DNA of 64,000 bases from Clostridiaceae bacterium. Lineage in GTDB: Bacteria; Bacillota; Clostridia; Saccharofermentanales; DTU023. Shown one piece after another: positions 44,663 through 54,207 of this stretch. How positions within the stretch are numbered: position 1 is the stretch's first letter; each line of letters starts with the position of its first letter. The notes below the pieces were generated by a model that saw only the letters and a program-made list of their open reading frames with translations, made no database searches and was not told the DNA's origin. The DNA is taken from positions 1-64,000 of the forward strand of contig JAAZJH010000072.1 in NCBI GenBank assembly GCA_012800435.1, given 5' to 3'. The translations under genes were made by a program, and so were the position numbers.

Positions 44663-46810
44663 TCAATCCTCCGCTGAATTGGCATCAGTCGTCTCCTCTA
44701 TCGTCGTTGAGGCTGCCTCCTCTGTCGTCGTTGAGGTCATCTCTTCAGTCGTCGTTGTCGTCGTTGTCGTCTCAGTTGTTGTCGTCGGCGTGATATAGTT
44801 TTGATAATCCTCATACGAACCATAGACCAGCTCGGGCGGTTCAGACAACATAAAGGTTACGCCCGGCTCGGTTACCTGCTCAATAATGTAAATTTTATCC
44901 CAATTGTCGCGATTATTGACATCAAGTGATGCCGTTGAACCGGGCAACAGACGGAGATTGATTTGTTGCACACCAAGCGTTGATAACTGCTTTTGAGCCT
45001 CTCGCAACGTCTTTCCGCAAAGGAGCGGCATGATAGCGGACTGCGGCTGTGTCGTCGGGTTCAGTATATTATAGAGATCTTGTGACGTGCCAACGACAAA
45101 ATGAACCAGCGTATTCGGAGGAACTTTATCATTCGGAGCCGGTCGCTGACTGATCACGTATTTATCATTTTCAGGTACCGGTCTTCCGGTATATGACTCT
45201 TCGCTTCCCAAGACTAACGAATGGCTGCTCAGAAGGTTGATCGCTCTATTGTAGGGCATTGAAGTGCAATCCGGAACGATCACCTCCGACGCGCCCGAGC
45301 TATATACCAACTCAATCAACGAACCCATGGCGACAGGTGTTCCGGGCTCCGGAATCATTCCCATGACTTCATTGATTGGCACCGTATCCGAAGGTTCGCG
45401 GGTAAGTTTTATCAGGAAACCAAGCGTACGCAGTTGCTGTTCGGCAAGGGCGACGGTCTCTCCGACGAGGTCGGGAACGATAATGGATTCGCGGCCAAGT
45501 GAAATATAAAGCGTCAAAGTCACGCCGCGAGGATCAATTTTTAATGTTCCGTCAGATTCCGGATCTTGTTTGAAAATGATGTCGGGCAGTACAGTCTCAT
45601 TTTCTTCATATTCACGAACGATTACCATACCGGCGCTTTCCAAGATACTAAGTTCGTTTGTAATATCGTTGATGTTAGAACCGCTGAAATTGTTAAGAAC
45701 AATCTGTCCTTCGCCCGACGGATCGCGGCCGTTCTGTGTGAAACGACGAACAAGCCAAACCGTAAGAAGAGCAAGTAACGCGATTGCAACCGCCACAACA
45801 GTAACGGCGATAGCGGTATCTCGATATCTGCTCGATCGGCGCTTATTGTAAGTGCGTTCAATATCACGCATACGACTGAAGTGAGATTCGCCGTTCTGCA
45901 CACTAAGTGCGGATGTCGCGTCGCCGTCCCAAGACGCCACAGTTTTCGGAATGACGCCATAGATACCGTTCGGTTCGATCATAAAAGCGTCCAGTTCGTC
46001 AACAAATTCTTGTGCCGATTGATAACGGGCATCAGGATTTTTCTGGATCGAACGATGAATAATGCGATCAAGCGCCGGCGGAAGCGACGGAACGACGGTA
46101 GACGGCGGAGGCGCCATCTCTTGTAGATGTTTGATTGCAATAGCTACCGAAGACTCACCATCAAAAGGCAGTCTTGCCGTCAACATTTCATAGAAAACAA
46201 TACCCAACGCATAGAGGTCGGAACGCGCCGTGACTTTGCCGCCGCGTGCCTGTTCCGGAGAAAAGTAATGCACCGAGCCCATGACAATACCGCCGGTTAA
46301 CGTAATCGTATTGGCACTTGAGGCACGTGCGATGCCAAAGTCAGTCACTTTTGCCGACATATCCGGCGTAATAAGAATATTCTGCGGCTTGATGTCGCGA
46401 TGAATCACTTCATGTTCGTGCGCATGTTCAAGTGCGAGTCCAATTTGAATGGCCAGCGGCGTTGCCAGATGGTAATCCAAGGCACCGTGCTTTTGAATCA
46501 GCTCTTTTAAGGTAATGCCCTCAACATATTCTTGTGCTATATAACGGATGCCGTCACGTGAACCGTAATCAAGTACACGGACGATGTTCGGATGGTTAAG
46601 GCTCGCGGCCGCCCGCGCCTCAGTTGCGAAGCGTCGCACAAATTCCGGATCATCGGCAAGATCGCCGTGCATAACTTTAAGCGCAACCTCGACGTTCGTA
46701 AAAAGATCGATTGCAAGATAAACAGTGGCCATGCCGCCCTGTCCAAGCATTCTGACAACGCGGTAACGATCCGCGACAATACCCCCGTTAGCAAACGGCT
46801 GAACCACCAT
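44663..46810 (-). CDS. prkC: PASTA-domain serine/threonine protein kinase
   Basis: A 715-residue membrane kinase that senses muropeptides or lipid II. The kinase domain (about 1-275) shows GQGGMATVY, the ATP lysine in VALKVM, HRDIKPQN, DFGIAR and SDLYALGIVFYEM. One membrane segment (about 335-358) is followed by three or four PASTA-like repeats (for example IIVPDLVGE and VIVPDCTSM) and a Thr/Glu-rich tail. I chose the ATG at 46810, with AGGAGG five bases upstream. It lies 13 bases after prpC, its presumed phosphatase partner. Confidence 0.95.
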   Translation of the reverse strand: MVVQPFANGGIVADRYRVVRMLGQGGMATVYLAIDLFTNVEVALKVMHGDLADDPEFVRRFATEARAAASLNHPNIVRVLDYGSRDGIRYIAQEYVEGITLKELIQKHGALDYHLATPLAIQIGLALEHAHEHEVIHRDIKPQNILITPDMSAKVTDFGIARASSANTITLTGGIVMGSVHYFSPEQARGGKVTARSDLYALGIVFYEMLTARLPFDGESSVAIAIKHLQEMAPPPSTVVPSLPPALDRIIHRSIQKNPDARYQSAQEFVDELDAFMIEPNGIYGVIPKTVASWDGDATSALSVQNGESHFSRMRDIERTYNKRRSSRYRDTAIAVTVVAVAIALLALLTVWLVRRFTQNGRDPSGEGQIVLNNFSGSNINDITNELSILESAGMVIVREYEENETVLPDIIFKQDPESDGTLKIDPRGVTLTLYISLGRESIIVPDLVGETVALAEQQLRTLGFLIKLTREPSDTVPINEVMGMIPEPGTPVAMGSLIELVYSSGASEVIVPDCTSMPYNRAINLLSSHSLVLGSEESYTGRPVPENDKYVISQRPAPNDKVPPNTLVHFVVGTSQDLYNILNPTTQPQSAIMPLLCGKTLREAQKQLSTLGVQQINLRLLPGSTASLDVNNRDNWDKIYIIEQVTEPGVTFMLSEPPELVYGSYEDYQNYITPTTTTETTTTTTTTEEMTSTTTEEAASTTIEETTDANSAED

Positions 46811-46823
46811 TAAAAACCTCCTG

Positions 46824-47573
46824 TCAGGCAAACACAACCAAAGCGGTCACGTTGTCCGGCGCGCCTTCGCGCAAGACCTGCTCAATGAGCGATGAGACAA
46901 CGTCTTGGGGTGTTCTACCGTTTTTGAGCGTTTTCTCAATCGCCTTAAAAGGAAGGAAACCGTGCAATCCGTCTGTAGCGAGCAACAGTCGATCCTCAGG
47001 TTTCAGATCTAAATGCAGGATTTCCGGCCTGACATATTCCGGATAACCGAGTGCTTGTGTCAAAATATGACGTTTTGGATGTGCTACACTCTCCTCTTCC
47101 GTCAGCTTGCCCATGGCGACCATTTCATTAACATACGTATGATCGCTTGTCATTTTCTCAAGGACGCCGTCACGCATACGATATAGCCGGCTATCTCCAA
47201 TGTGAGCAACAAAGCAGCTTTGATCATAAAGCGCTGCCAAAGTCATCGTCGTTCCCATACCCTCATTCTCTTTCGTCTCAAGAGATTTCAGATAGACTTT
47301 GACATTGGTTTTCTGAATAGCATCCTCCAGTGATTTACGGATAGCTTCCGGATGATTGTCGACGGGTAGCTGTTCGCGTAGATAGGAAAGAATAAAATCA
47401 ACCGCCGTAAGGCTCGCAATCTCGCCATGGCGATGTCCGCCAAGGCCATCTGCCACGACAAAAAGAAGTGGCCACGCGCCCTCGCGCACATCCACGGCAA
47501 AAGCGTCCTCGTTGTTTTTACGTACGAGTCCGGCGTCTGATAAACCTTTATAAGCGATGCGATCGCTTTCCAT
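46824..47573 (-). CDS. prpC: PP2C-type Ser/Thr phosphatase, partner of PrkC
   Basis: A 249-residue canonical PP2C that dephosphorylates PrkC and its targets. All metal motifs are intact: NNEDAF at the N terminus, VVADGLGGHRHGE, GDSRLYR, ATDGL and PDNVTAL. This contrasts with the degenerate PP2C-like protein at the start of the window. Starts at the ATG at 47573. The promoter region carries an extended -10 and a dyad at 47644-47668. Confidence 0.96.
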   Translation of the reverse strand: MESDRIAYKGLSDAGLVRKNNEDAFAVDVREGAWPLLFVVADGLGGHRHGEIASLTAVDFILSYLREQLPVDNHPEAIRKSLEDAIQKTNVKVYLKSLETKENEGMGTTMTLAALYDQSCFVAHIGDSRLYRMRDGVLEKMTSDHTYVNEMVAMGKLTEEESVAHPKRHILTQALGYPEYVRPEILHLDLKPEDRLLLATDGLHGFLPFKAIEKTLKNGRTPQDVVSSLIEQVLREGAPDNVTALVVFA

Positions 47574-47643
47574 GGCATTCTTCTCCCGATAGCTTTCACG
47601 TGACAGTTCGCTTGAACGTGCTTTGCCTTCATCTTTTGATGAG

Positions 47644-47671
47644 GCGAACGGTGTTCGCTGCTTCTATACCA
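47644..47671 (-). promoter_or_regulatory. Promoter and dyad of the prpC-prkC-rpe operon
   Basis: The minus strand reads TGGTATAGA (extended -10 at 47671-47663), followed at the expected start of transcription by GCGAAC-ACC-GTTCGC, a perfect dyad. The leader to prpC is about 85 bases. The rest of 47574-47792 shows no gene. Confidence 0.5.
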
Positions 47672-47792
47672 TATTTTCAGGTAAAAAGACGAACGAAATC
47701 AAGCGAACTATTCACCCCGCTTAAAGGAAAATTGTATCATCTTGGCGTAAAGACCGCAACTTGAGGCAGCTGCGACTGTGTACAGAACTAAC

Positions 47793-49199
47793 TCATGCGT
47801 GTAAACGACGAAGCCGAGCAATGAAAAAGCCGTCAGAATCCATACCCGGCGGCATTAGAAGCACCGACCCCGGTAAGCGCGTTGAGACCATGTTTTGGAC
47901 AGGCAGAGGAAGCTCGGAAGTAAGATCATCGAGAATGAAACCCTCCCCCTCAGGAGAATTGAGAAACGTCATAATTTGCGTTTCATTTTCAGGAGGAGAT
48001 AGAGTGCACGTTGAATACAAAAGCGTCCCTCCGCGTGCAGTCGCCTTAGCTCCGTTTTTCAGAATCTCTTGTTGCAGCGGTAAAAGTCGTTCGATCGTGT
48101 CGGAAGTCACCCGCGAACGAATTTCCGGACGTTTGGGAAGCAAGCCGAGACCGCTGCAAGGTACATCACATAGCACGCGATCATAGGAATAATCCCATGA
48201 GGAAGGAAGCTTGGAAGCATCTAGGCAATGACATGTCACATTGATGTGACCATGTTGCTTCATTACGGAACGGAGCTTGTCGGTACGATCCGGTGAAATA
48301 TCACATGCGGTTATCATCGTCTCATCGTTGGTAATCTCAGCAATATATCTTGTTTTACCTCCAGGTGCCGCGCAACAATCGAGCACGCGGTCGTTGATTT
48401 GGACTCCAAGAAACTGTGCTGCCAGCATCGCTGATTGTGATTGCAAACTGAAAAGACCGTTCAAGTAACCTGAAAGCTGTGTCACATCGCGGCCGGCAGA
48501 AATCAGAGCATAGGCGTTGTCCGGCCAGAGCAGGCATTGCGGATACCAAGAGGCTGCCTCCTCCCCTGTCATCCACTTTTTAAAGTGATCCGGACGTCTC
48601 ATGTCAGGACGTATCGAAAGCGATGTAGGAGAGGACTTTGACCACGTACCGAGGAGTTTGGCTTGCTCTTTGCCGTACCACGTCATTAATAGTCGATATA
48701 GTTCTTCCGGTAGCCCGGAAGCCAGTGCGTCAGCAGTATTTTCATCTTCCGGAAGAACAGGTTTTTCGCGCGCCAGACTGCGCATGACGCCGTTTACAAA
48801 CCCCGTAGCGCGCTCTCCTGCGAGGATTCGAGTCAATCGGACACTTTCATCACATGCCGCCCTCGGGGGAACATGAAACGAAAAGAAAAGTTGCCAGACA
48901 CCCAAACGCAAAATCGCTCGCACCCAAGCATCAAGCGATGAGACGGGACGTTTTGAGACAGACGAGATCGCATAATCAATATAAGGTTGTTCACACAATG
49001 TGCCCCACACCATCGCTGTTACAAATGCTCGATCACGCGCATCAAGCTCATGAGATACGAGATGTGTGGCGGCGCTTTCATTGGAAAACACACCCTCTTC
49101 CGTCACATCCCGAATTATCGCGACCGCGGCCAAACGCGCCGGGTCTTGGCGCTCTTGTATTGAGGAATGAGCTTTTGTCTGTCGCCTTCTTTGACTCAT
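47793..49199 (-). CDS. rsmB: 16S rRNA m5C967 methyltransferase RsmB
   Basis: RsmB methylates C967 of 16S rRNA with S-adenosylmethionine. An N-terminal NusB-like domain (about 20-150) precedes the Rossmann methyltransferase domain. Seen: CCAAPGGKTRYIAEI for SAM binding, ACDISPDR, the catalytic Cys pair with VPCSGLG and STCTLSPPEN. It lies between yugP-type peptidase and prpC; the rlmN gene often found next is absent here. ATG start with a weak ribosome site. Confidence 0.94.
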   Translation of the reverse strand: MSQRRRQTKAHSSIQERQDPARLAAVAIIRDVTEEGVFSNESAATHLVSHELDARDRAFVTAMVWGTLCEQPYIDYAISSVSKRPVSSLDAWVRAILRLGVWQLFFSFHVPPRAACDESVRLTRILAGERATGFVNGVMRSLAREKPVLPEDENTADALASGLPEELYRLLMTWYGKEQAKLLGTWSKSSPTSLSIRPDMRRPDHFKKWMTGEEAASWYPQCLLWPDNAYALISAGRDVTQLSGYLNGLFSLQSQSAMLAAQFLGVQINDRVLDCCAAPGGKTRYIAEITNDETMITACDISPDRTDKLRSVMKQHGHINVTCHCLDASKLPSSWDYSYDRVLCDVPCSGLGLLPKRPEIRSRVTSDTIERLLPLQQEILKNGAKATARGGTLLYSTCTLSPPENETQIMTFLNSPEGEGFILDDLTSELPLPVQNMVSTRLPGSVLLMPPGMDSDGFFIARLRRLHA

Positions 49200-49249
49200 G
49201 TCGTCTAATTGTTCAGTCTGTATCGTTCACTGCATAAAAGCTGAAGCGA

Positions 49250-49933
49250 TTAACGGCGTCGCGAGCGTGCCATTAACATGAGACGCAACAGGTTTACGAG
49301 CGCTGCCGACGTCGCCGCAACGTAGGTAAGTGCCGCAGCGGAAAGGACTTTTCTCGCATAGGGAAGCTCGTCTGCCGCAAGGATCCCCGTCTGACCAAGC
49401 ACCTTAAGCGCGCGTCGACTCGCATTAAACTCAACCGGCAGTGTAACAATATAAAACAGTACAGCAGCGGCAAAGAGCATTATTCCGACATTAATCATCG
49501 TCATACCAGCGTTCCCGGGTATAAAAAAACCGATCAACGCGATGTAAGGTCCGAGCATCGATCCGATATTCGCCACAGGTACAAGGGAAGCGCGAACTTG
49601 ATTGAGAGGATAACGATCACGCTGCTGGAGAGCATGACCCACTTCGTGTAAGGACACGCTAAGCGCAGAGACAGACGCTGAATCGTACGTCGATTCGGAT
49701 AAGCGAAGGACACCCTCGCGCGGACTGAAATGGTCACTCAATGTTCCCGAAACACGTTCCACATGAATTGCAGATAGACCATTCTCATCTAAGACGCGAC
49801 GCGCTGCCTGAGCCCCCGTGTACCCGGAACGCGCACGCACTTGATCGTATTTCGAGAAACGCGAACGGACCAAAAACTGTGCCATCAAGCTGAAAAACAA
49901 GACGCCTATGAGTAGATAATAGTACCAGTGCAT
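49250..49933 (-). CDS. YugP-type zinc metallopeptidase
   Basis: A 227-residue membrane zinc peptidase (Zn_peptidase_2 family) with the HExxH motif in SLHEVGHALQQ (about residues 97-107). An N-terminal membrane segment (about 3-22) and two or three later ones place it in the membrane. The LNEFNASRRAL-like VEFNASRRAL segment before the C terminus fits the family. Substrate unknown. AGGAG seven bases before the ATG. Its place between fmt and rsmB is conserved among Bacillota. Confidence 0.9.
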   Translation of the reverse strand: MHWYYYLLIGVLFFSLMAQFLVRSRFSKYDQVRARSGYTGAQAARRVLDENGLSAIHVERVSGTLSDHFSPREGVLRLSESTYDSASVSALSVSLHEVGHALQQRDRYPLNQVRASLVPVANIGSMLGPYIALIGFFIPGNAGMTMINVGIMLFAAAVLFYIVTLPVEFNASRRALKVLGQTGILAADELPYARKVLSAAALTYVAATSAALVNLLRLMLMARSRRR

Positions 49934-50081
49934 ATCATTTCTCCTACATTTTTATCGGCTTTGACCGACAAGCTATACGCGATAGGAAGCGGATACACTT
50001 CCTCGATAATTTATTCGTCAACGATCATGTAGACGCTGTCGATATCATTATCAAGGCCGTATACTGCTCTTCTGCAAAATC

Positions 50082-51098
50082 TTAGCACTTCTCCGACTTA
50101 GGCAAGTTAAAGCGACTGCCTTTGTCAATATTGTGCGCAACCTCATGAGCGTAAACCGGCGATCTTGAAGGCATTTGGATTTTTAGAAGCTCAATCCATC
50201 CGGTTCCGCATTTGACGAGTAAACGAGTTCTTGTAAAGATTACAATCGTTCCGGGATATAGCTCCACATCTGACGTTTCACTCTTTACAATATATAGTTT
50301 GCTATCTGACGATCCGTCATCCCTTTCCTGCTCATCAATGTCTCGAGCGACACGTGAGGCAAGGATTTTTACGCGCACACCATTCAAGTATGCGTACGCG
50401 CCTGGCCAGGGAAACATCGCGCGAATACGATTATGCACTTCATTTGCTGACAGGGCAAAATTAATGTGACCGTCTTCCTTAGATAAACGACGTGTCATGG
50501 TCGCATGTGATTCGTCCTGAGGCACCGCCTGAAGTCGTCCGGTAACCCAATCTTCCAACGTATCGGCAGCAAGTTCCCCTCCTTTGAGCGAAAGTGCTGC
50601 CATTAGAGAGTCAGCATTCATCTCGTCACAGATCGGTATTTCAGATGAAGCGATAAGAGGACCGGTATCGAGGCCAGAATCCATTAACATAATCGTCACA
50701 CCTGTTTTTTGATCACCATTAAGAATCGCAGATTGAACAGGCGACGCGCCTCGATAGAGTGGAAGCAACGAGGGATGCACATTGAGAAAACCGTGCTTAG
50801 GGATCGACAGAATTTCTTCGGAAATCAACTGTCCGTAAGCTGCCGTCACCGCCACATCAGGCGATAATTCACGCATAACTCGTCGTAATTCGGGATCATT
50901 CCCTTTTATGGGTTGTAAAAACGGCACACCGTGCTCAGCAGCCCATTCTGCTACTGGCGGTGCGGCAAGTCTTCTTCCGCGTCCTTTAGGACGATCCGGC
51001 TGAGTCACAACCAAAGACGGATGATATCCACGTTGATCAAGACATTCGAGAATGGTTCTTCCAAATTCCGGCGTACCGAAAAAAGCATATCTGATCAT
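50082..51098 (-). CDS. fmt: Methionyl-tRNA formyltransferase
   Basis: Fmt formylates initiator Met-tRNA with 10-formyl-tetrahydrofolate. Seen: FFGTPEFG at the N terminus, TQPDRPKGRGRRL, the catalytic segment NVHPSLLPLYRGASPVQ and MDSGLDTGP, then the C-terminal tRNA-binding domain. About 30 extra residues occur around 250-280. It starts three bases after def, with its ribosome site inside the end of def. Confidence 0.96.
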   Translation of the reverse strand: MIRYAFFGTPEFGRTILECLDQRGYHPSLVVTQPDRPKGRGRRLAAPPVAEWAAEHGVPFLQPIKGNDPELRRVMRELSPDVAVTAAYGQLISEEILSIPKHGFLNVHPSLLPLYRGASPVQSAILNGDQKTGVTIMLMDSGLDTGPLIASSEIPICDEMNADSLMAALSLKGGELAADTLEDWVTGRLQAVPQDESHATMTRRLSKEDGHINFALSANEVHNRIRAMFPWPGAYAYLNGVRVKILASRVARDIDEQERDDGSSDSKLYIVKSETSDVELYPGTIVIFTRTRLLVKCGTGWIELLKIQMPSRSPVYAHEVAHNIDKGSRFNLPKSEKC

Positions 51099-51101
51099 GC
51101 G

Positions 51102-51722
51102 CTACGTATTCTCCTCAACTGGCATCTCGGAAGAAGCCTCAGGCAATATTCCTACCGACATTTCAGTATGAATCTCAGACGGTTCTTCACCCATTTCGAT
51201 AGCATGATGATCTTCAAGCTGATCATCGTCTTGCGGGACATCCGTATATTTCGACAGTTCTTCAAGCGTCGTCAATGGCGTTTCAGATCGACGCCTGAAA
51301 AGAACGCCGTCAAGATGGTCACATTCGTGACAGGCGCAGCGTGCGCCAAGTCCTGTCAGACGGATCTCAAAAGGGATGCCATTCTCATCCTGTGCCGACA
51401 CCAAAACATCCATAGGGCGTTTAACAATGCCATACAGACCGGGAATTGACAAACAGCCTTCCGTTCCCTCCTGCTCGCCTTCCCTATTAAGAATACTGGG
51501 ATTTATAAACACTAAAGCGCCGTTCTCATCACCGACATCCATCACAAAAAGGCGCCGCAATACACCTACCTGTGGGGCAGCAAGGCCGACACCCTCGTCA
51601 TCATACATCGTCTCAAACATGTCTTCGACCAATGTCTTGAGACGTTCGTCAAATCGATTGACGGGACGTGCTTTTCGGTTCAATGTAGGATCGCCCTCTT
51701 TTAGAATTATTCGCTTTGCCAT
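51102..51722 (-). CDS. def: Peptide deformylase with acidic C-terminal extension
   Basis: Def removes the formyl group from the N-terminal Met of new proteins. The three motifs are intact: GVGLAAPQVG, EGCLSIPG and HECDHLDG, which ligate the metal. About 55 extra C-terminal residues, rich in Glu, Asp and Ser, follow the catalytic core; such a tail is not needed for the reaction, and its role is unknown. Starts at an ATG with AGAGGG upstream, after a 200-base gap following priA in which I see nothing else. Confidence 0.94.
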   Translation of the reverse strand: MAKRIILKEGDPTLNRKARPVNRFDERLKTLVEDMFETMYDDEGVGLAAPQVGVLRRLFVMDVGDENGALVFINPSILNREGEQEGTEGCLSIPGLYGIVKRPMDVLVSAQDENGIPFEIRLTGLGARCACHECDHLDGVLFRRRSETPLTTLEELSKYTDVPQDDDQLEDHHAIEMGEEPSEIHTEMSVGILPEASSEMPVEENT

Positions 51723-51924
51723 AAACCCTCTTTTCAGGATTAGTTTAGCATATAAGGGACATTGGAGTGGTCACATAAAATACATGCAAACATAGTCTTT
51801 GACGCAGTTATTTATTACTCAGGTCGCGTGCATTTATCACTTATTAATGTTCATATCAATCATCTCAACTATGTGGAAGCGAGTGAAAGGAAGAGCGTCG
51901 ACAGTCTAGAAGAACGAGAACTTG

Positions 51925-54207
51925 TTATAGCGACGACCACGAGTCAATATCGATTGTAAAGGAGACATTATCCGAGCGTTTCATACTATCTGCAGCATGA
52001 AAAACGAGACGTGACAACGTTTCAAGTGAAGGATCACTTACCATCACACGAAACCGATAACGGTGTCTAATTTTGGCGATTGGTGCCGGCGCGGGTTCCG
52101 ATACTTCGGTTGAGACGAAAGATCCTCCGTAACGACGAATCAGCGCAAGAACGTGTTGATAAAAAACACGTGCCGCCTTTTCAGCCTCAAGGTCGTCAAA
52201 ACTCTTAAACATAGCTTCAGCGGTGTGTCCGAAAGGCAGATAACCCATACGTTTCCGGAATACAATCTCTTCCCGATAAAACGTTTCATAATCTTGTTTT
52301 GCCGCTGTACGAACGACGAAATGATCGGGCTGCATCGTTTGGATCATTACTCGCCCTTTTTTGAGGCCGCGTCCGGATCGCCCTGCTGCCTGAGTCATCA
52401 ACTGAAAGGCCTGCTCGGATGAACGAAACTCACCCGTTCCGAGCAATTGATCGGCGGACAAAACGGCTGAAAGCGTCACATTAGGGAAATCATGCCCTTT
52501 CGCAATCATTTGCGTTCCTACGAGGATATCGGCTTCGCGACGTTCAAACGTCTCCAGAATTTCCCTGTGTGAGAAACGGCCTCGCGTTGAATCTTGATCC
52601 ATACGCAGCAAGCGTGCTTCAGGGAATAATGCGCTTAGCGCGTCCTCTACTTGTTGAGTCCCCGCTCCTGCAGCCATAAGTTCCTCATGACCGCATACAG
52701 GGCATTTTTCAGGAACCGGTGTCAACAAATCACAAAGATGGCATACCATGTGACGCGGAAGGCGATTCGAACGAAAAGGATTGCGATGGGTCGCTAAAGG
52801 GATGTCACAACGCGAGCATCGCATCTGCCAGCCACAAGCGGGACAAATGACAGTGCGCGAATAGCCTCGTCTATTAAGAAGCAAAATCGCTTGTTCCCTG
52901 CGATCAAGCATTTCTTGCAGTGCAATACGGAGCGGTTCGCTAAAAAGCGTCACATTTCCTTTTGCGTATTCTCGGCGCATATCAACGATTTCAACATTGG
53001 GGAGGCCTTGATGAGTGATGCGATGCGGCATTCTAAGCAACGTTGATTTTCCCGTTTCTGTACGCCAGAACGTTGCCACCTGTGGCGTCGCTGAACCCAT
53101 GACAAGTACGGCTCCGTTGAGGATTGCACGCATCCTTGCGACATCACACGCGTAATATCGCAACATCGTTTCTGATTTATAGCTCGATTCCTGTTCTTCA
53201 TCGACGACGATAAGACCGAGATTTCGAAGCGGTGCAAAGACGGCTGATCGCGCGCCTACTACAATAGGCACACTTCCAGTCAATATGCGCTGCCACGTCT
53301 CATAACGTACCGTCGGTGTAAGGCGACTGTGTAAAATTGCAGCGCGATGACCGAAACGAGTGACAAGACGTTGCATCATTTGTGGGGTCAATGCGATCTC
53401 AGGCACTAAAATCAACACTGTTTTTCCGCGAGATAGTACGTTCTCCGCAGCACGAAGATAGACTTCCGTCTTCCCGCTTCCTGTGACGCCGAAAAGAAGA
53501 AATTCTAAAAGCGTTCCCTTCTCTGCCTTTTCAGTCGCCCTCGCAATCGAATCGAGCGCGGCTTGCTGATCTTGTTTCGGCGTCGGAATCTCCGAGATAA
53601 ACTTATCTTCTGACCACGCCTCCAGCTCACGTGGAGACGCCTTCTTAAAAAAGGTGAGCACTCCACGTTGACGAAGTGTGCGAAGTACACTCTGACTAGA
53701 TCCTGTCGCTTGGCGAATTTCCGACAATGAAGCACTCTCATGCTCTAAAAGGAGTTCAATCACTCGGATTTGTTTCATGCTGCGAAGCCGACCGGCATCG
53801 AGCAGTTCGATCGCCTCCTCAGGATCTGCAAGTCGCGCTGCAAGCTCTTCGCGGTCACCTACGGCTAGAACGGCAGGAGGAATCATCGTGTTCAACGCTT
53901 CTCCGATCGTACAGTAACACCGTCGTTTGAGTTCAAAAGCCAAAATAATCTGTTCTTCCGTCACCTGCGGACGAGAAGACAGCACAGACGCAATCGGCTT
54001 GACGTCACTATCTTTAACATGTTTGGGAAGTGTGTTGGTAAGCTCAGTAAGGAAGGCGTGTATAGGCTTTTTTCGCTTACCGAAAGGGACGGCGACAATG
54101 GATCCCGGAAGTGCGGTATCTTGAAGCTCCGGCGGTATCCGATAGGTCCATGCACGGTCAAAGGAACGGTTGGCTCTAGAGAGATAAACGATTCCGTAAC
54201 GATTCAC
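51925..54207 (-). CDS. priA: Primosomal replication restart helicase PriA
   Basis: PriA rebuilds the replisome at stalled forks. The 760-residue protein has an N-terminal DNA-binding domain, the helicase motif I GVTGSGKTEVYL, motif II VVDEEQESSYK, and motif III MGSATP. The zinc-binding region between helicase halves holds CPACGWQMRCSRC and CHLC...CPVC. The GTG start overlaps the ispG stop codon by GTGA, showing coupling. Confidence 0.96.
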   Translation of the reverse strand: MNRYGIVYLSRANRSFDRAWTYRIPPELQDTALPGSIVAVPFGKRKKPIHAFLTELTNTLPKHVKDSDVKPIASVLSSRPQVTEEQIILAFELKRRCYCTIGEALNTMIPPAVLAVGDREELAARLADPEEAIELLDAGRLRSMKQIRVIELLLEHESASLSEIRQATGSSQSVLRTLRQRGVLTFFKKASPRELEAWSEDKFISEIPTPKQDQQAALDSIARATEKAEKGTLLEFLLFGVTGSGKTEVYLRAAENVLSRGKTVLILVPEIALTPQMMQRLVTRFGHRAAILHSRLTPTVRYETWQRILTGSVPIVVGARSAVFAPLRNLGLIVVDEEQESSYKSETMLRYYACDVARMRAILNGAVLVMGSATPQVATFWRTETGKSTLLRMPHRITHQGLPNVEIVDMRREYAKGNVTLFSEPLRIALQEMLDRREQAILLLNRRGYSRTVICPACGWQMRCSRCDIPLATHRNPFRSNRLPRHMVCHLCDLLTPVPEKCPVCGHEELMAAGAGTQQVEDALSALFPEARLLRMDQDSTRGRFSHREILETFERREADILVGTQMIAKGHDFPNVTLSAVLSADQLLGTGEFRSSEQAFQLMTQAAGRSGRGLKKGRVMIQTMQPDHFVVRTAAKQDYETFYREEIVFRKRMGYLPFGHTAEAMFKSFDDLEAEKAARVFYQHVLALIRRYGGSFVSTEVSEPAPAPIAKIRHRYRFRVMVSDPSLETLSRLVFHAADSMKRSDNVSFTIDIDSWSSL

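Noticed and set aside
47606-47658. LexA-like boxes GTTCGCTTGAAC and GCGAACGGTGTTCGC
   Set aside because: The Bacillota LexA box is GAAC, four bases, GTTC. The first site has the arms reversed and the second has a three-base spacer, so neither fits.
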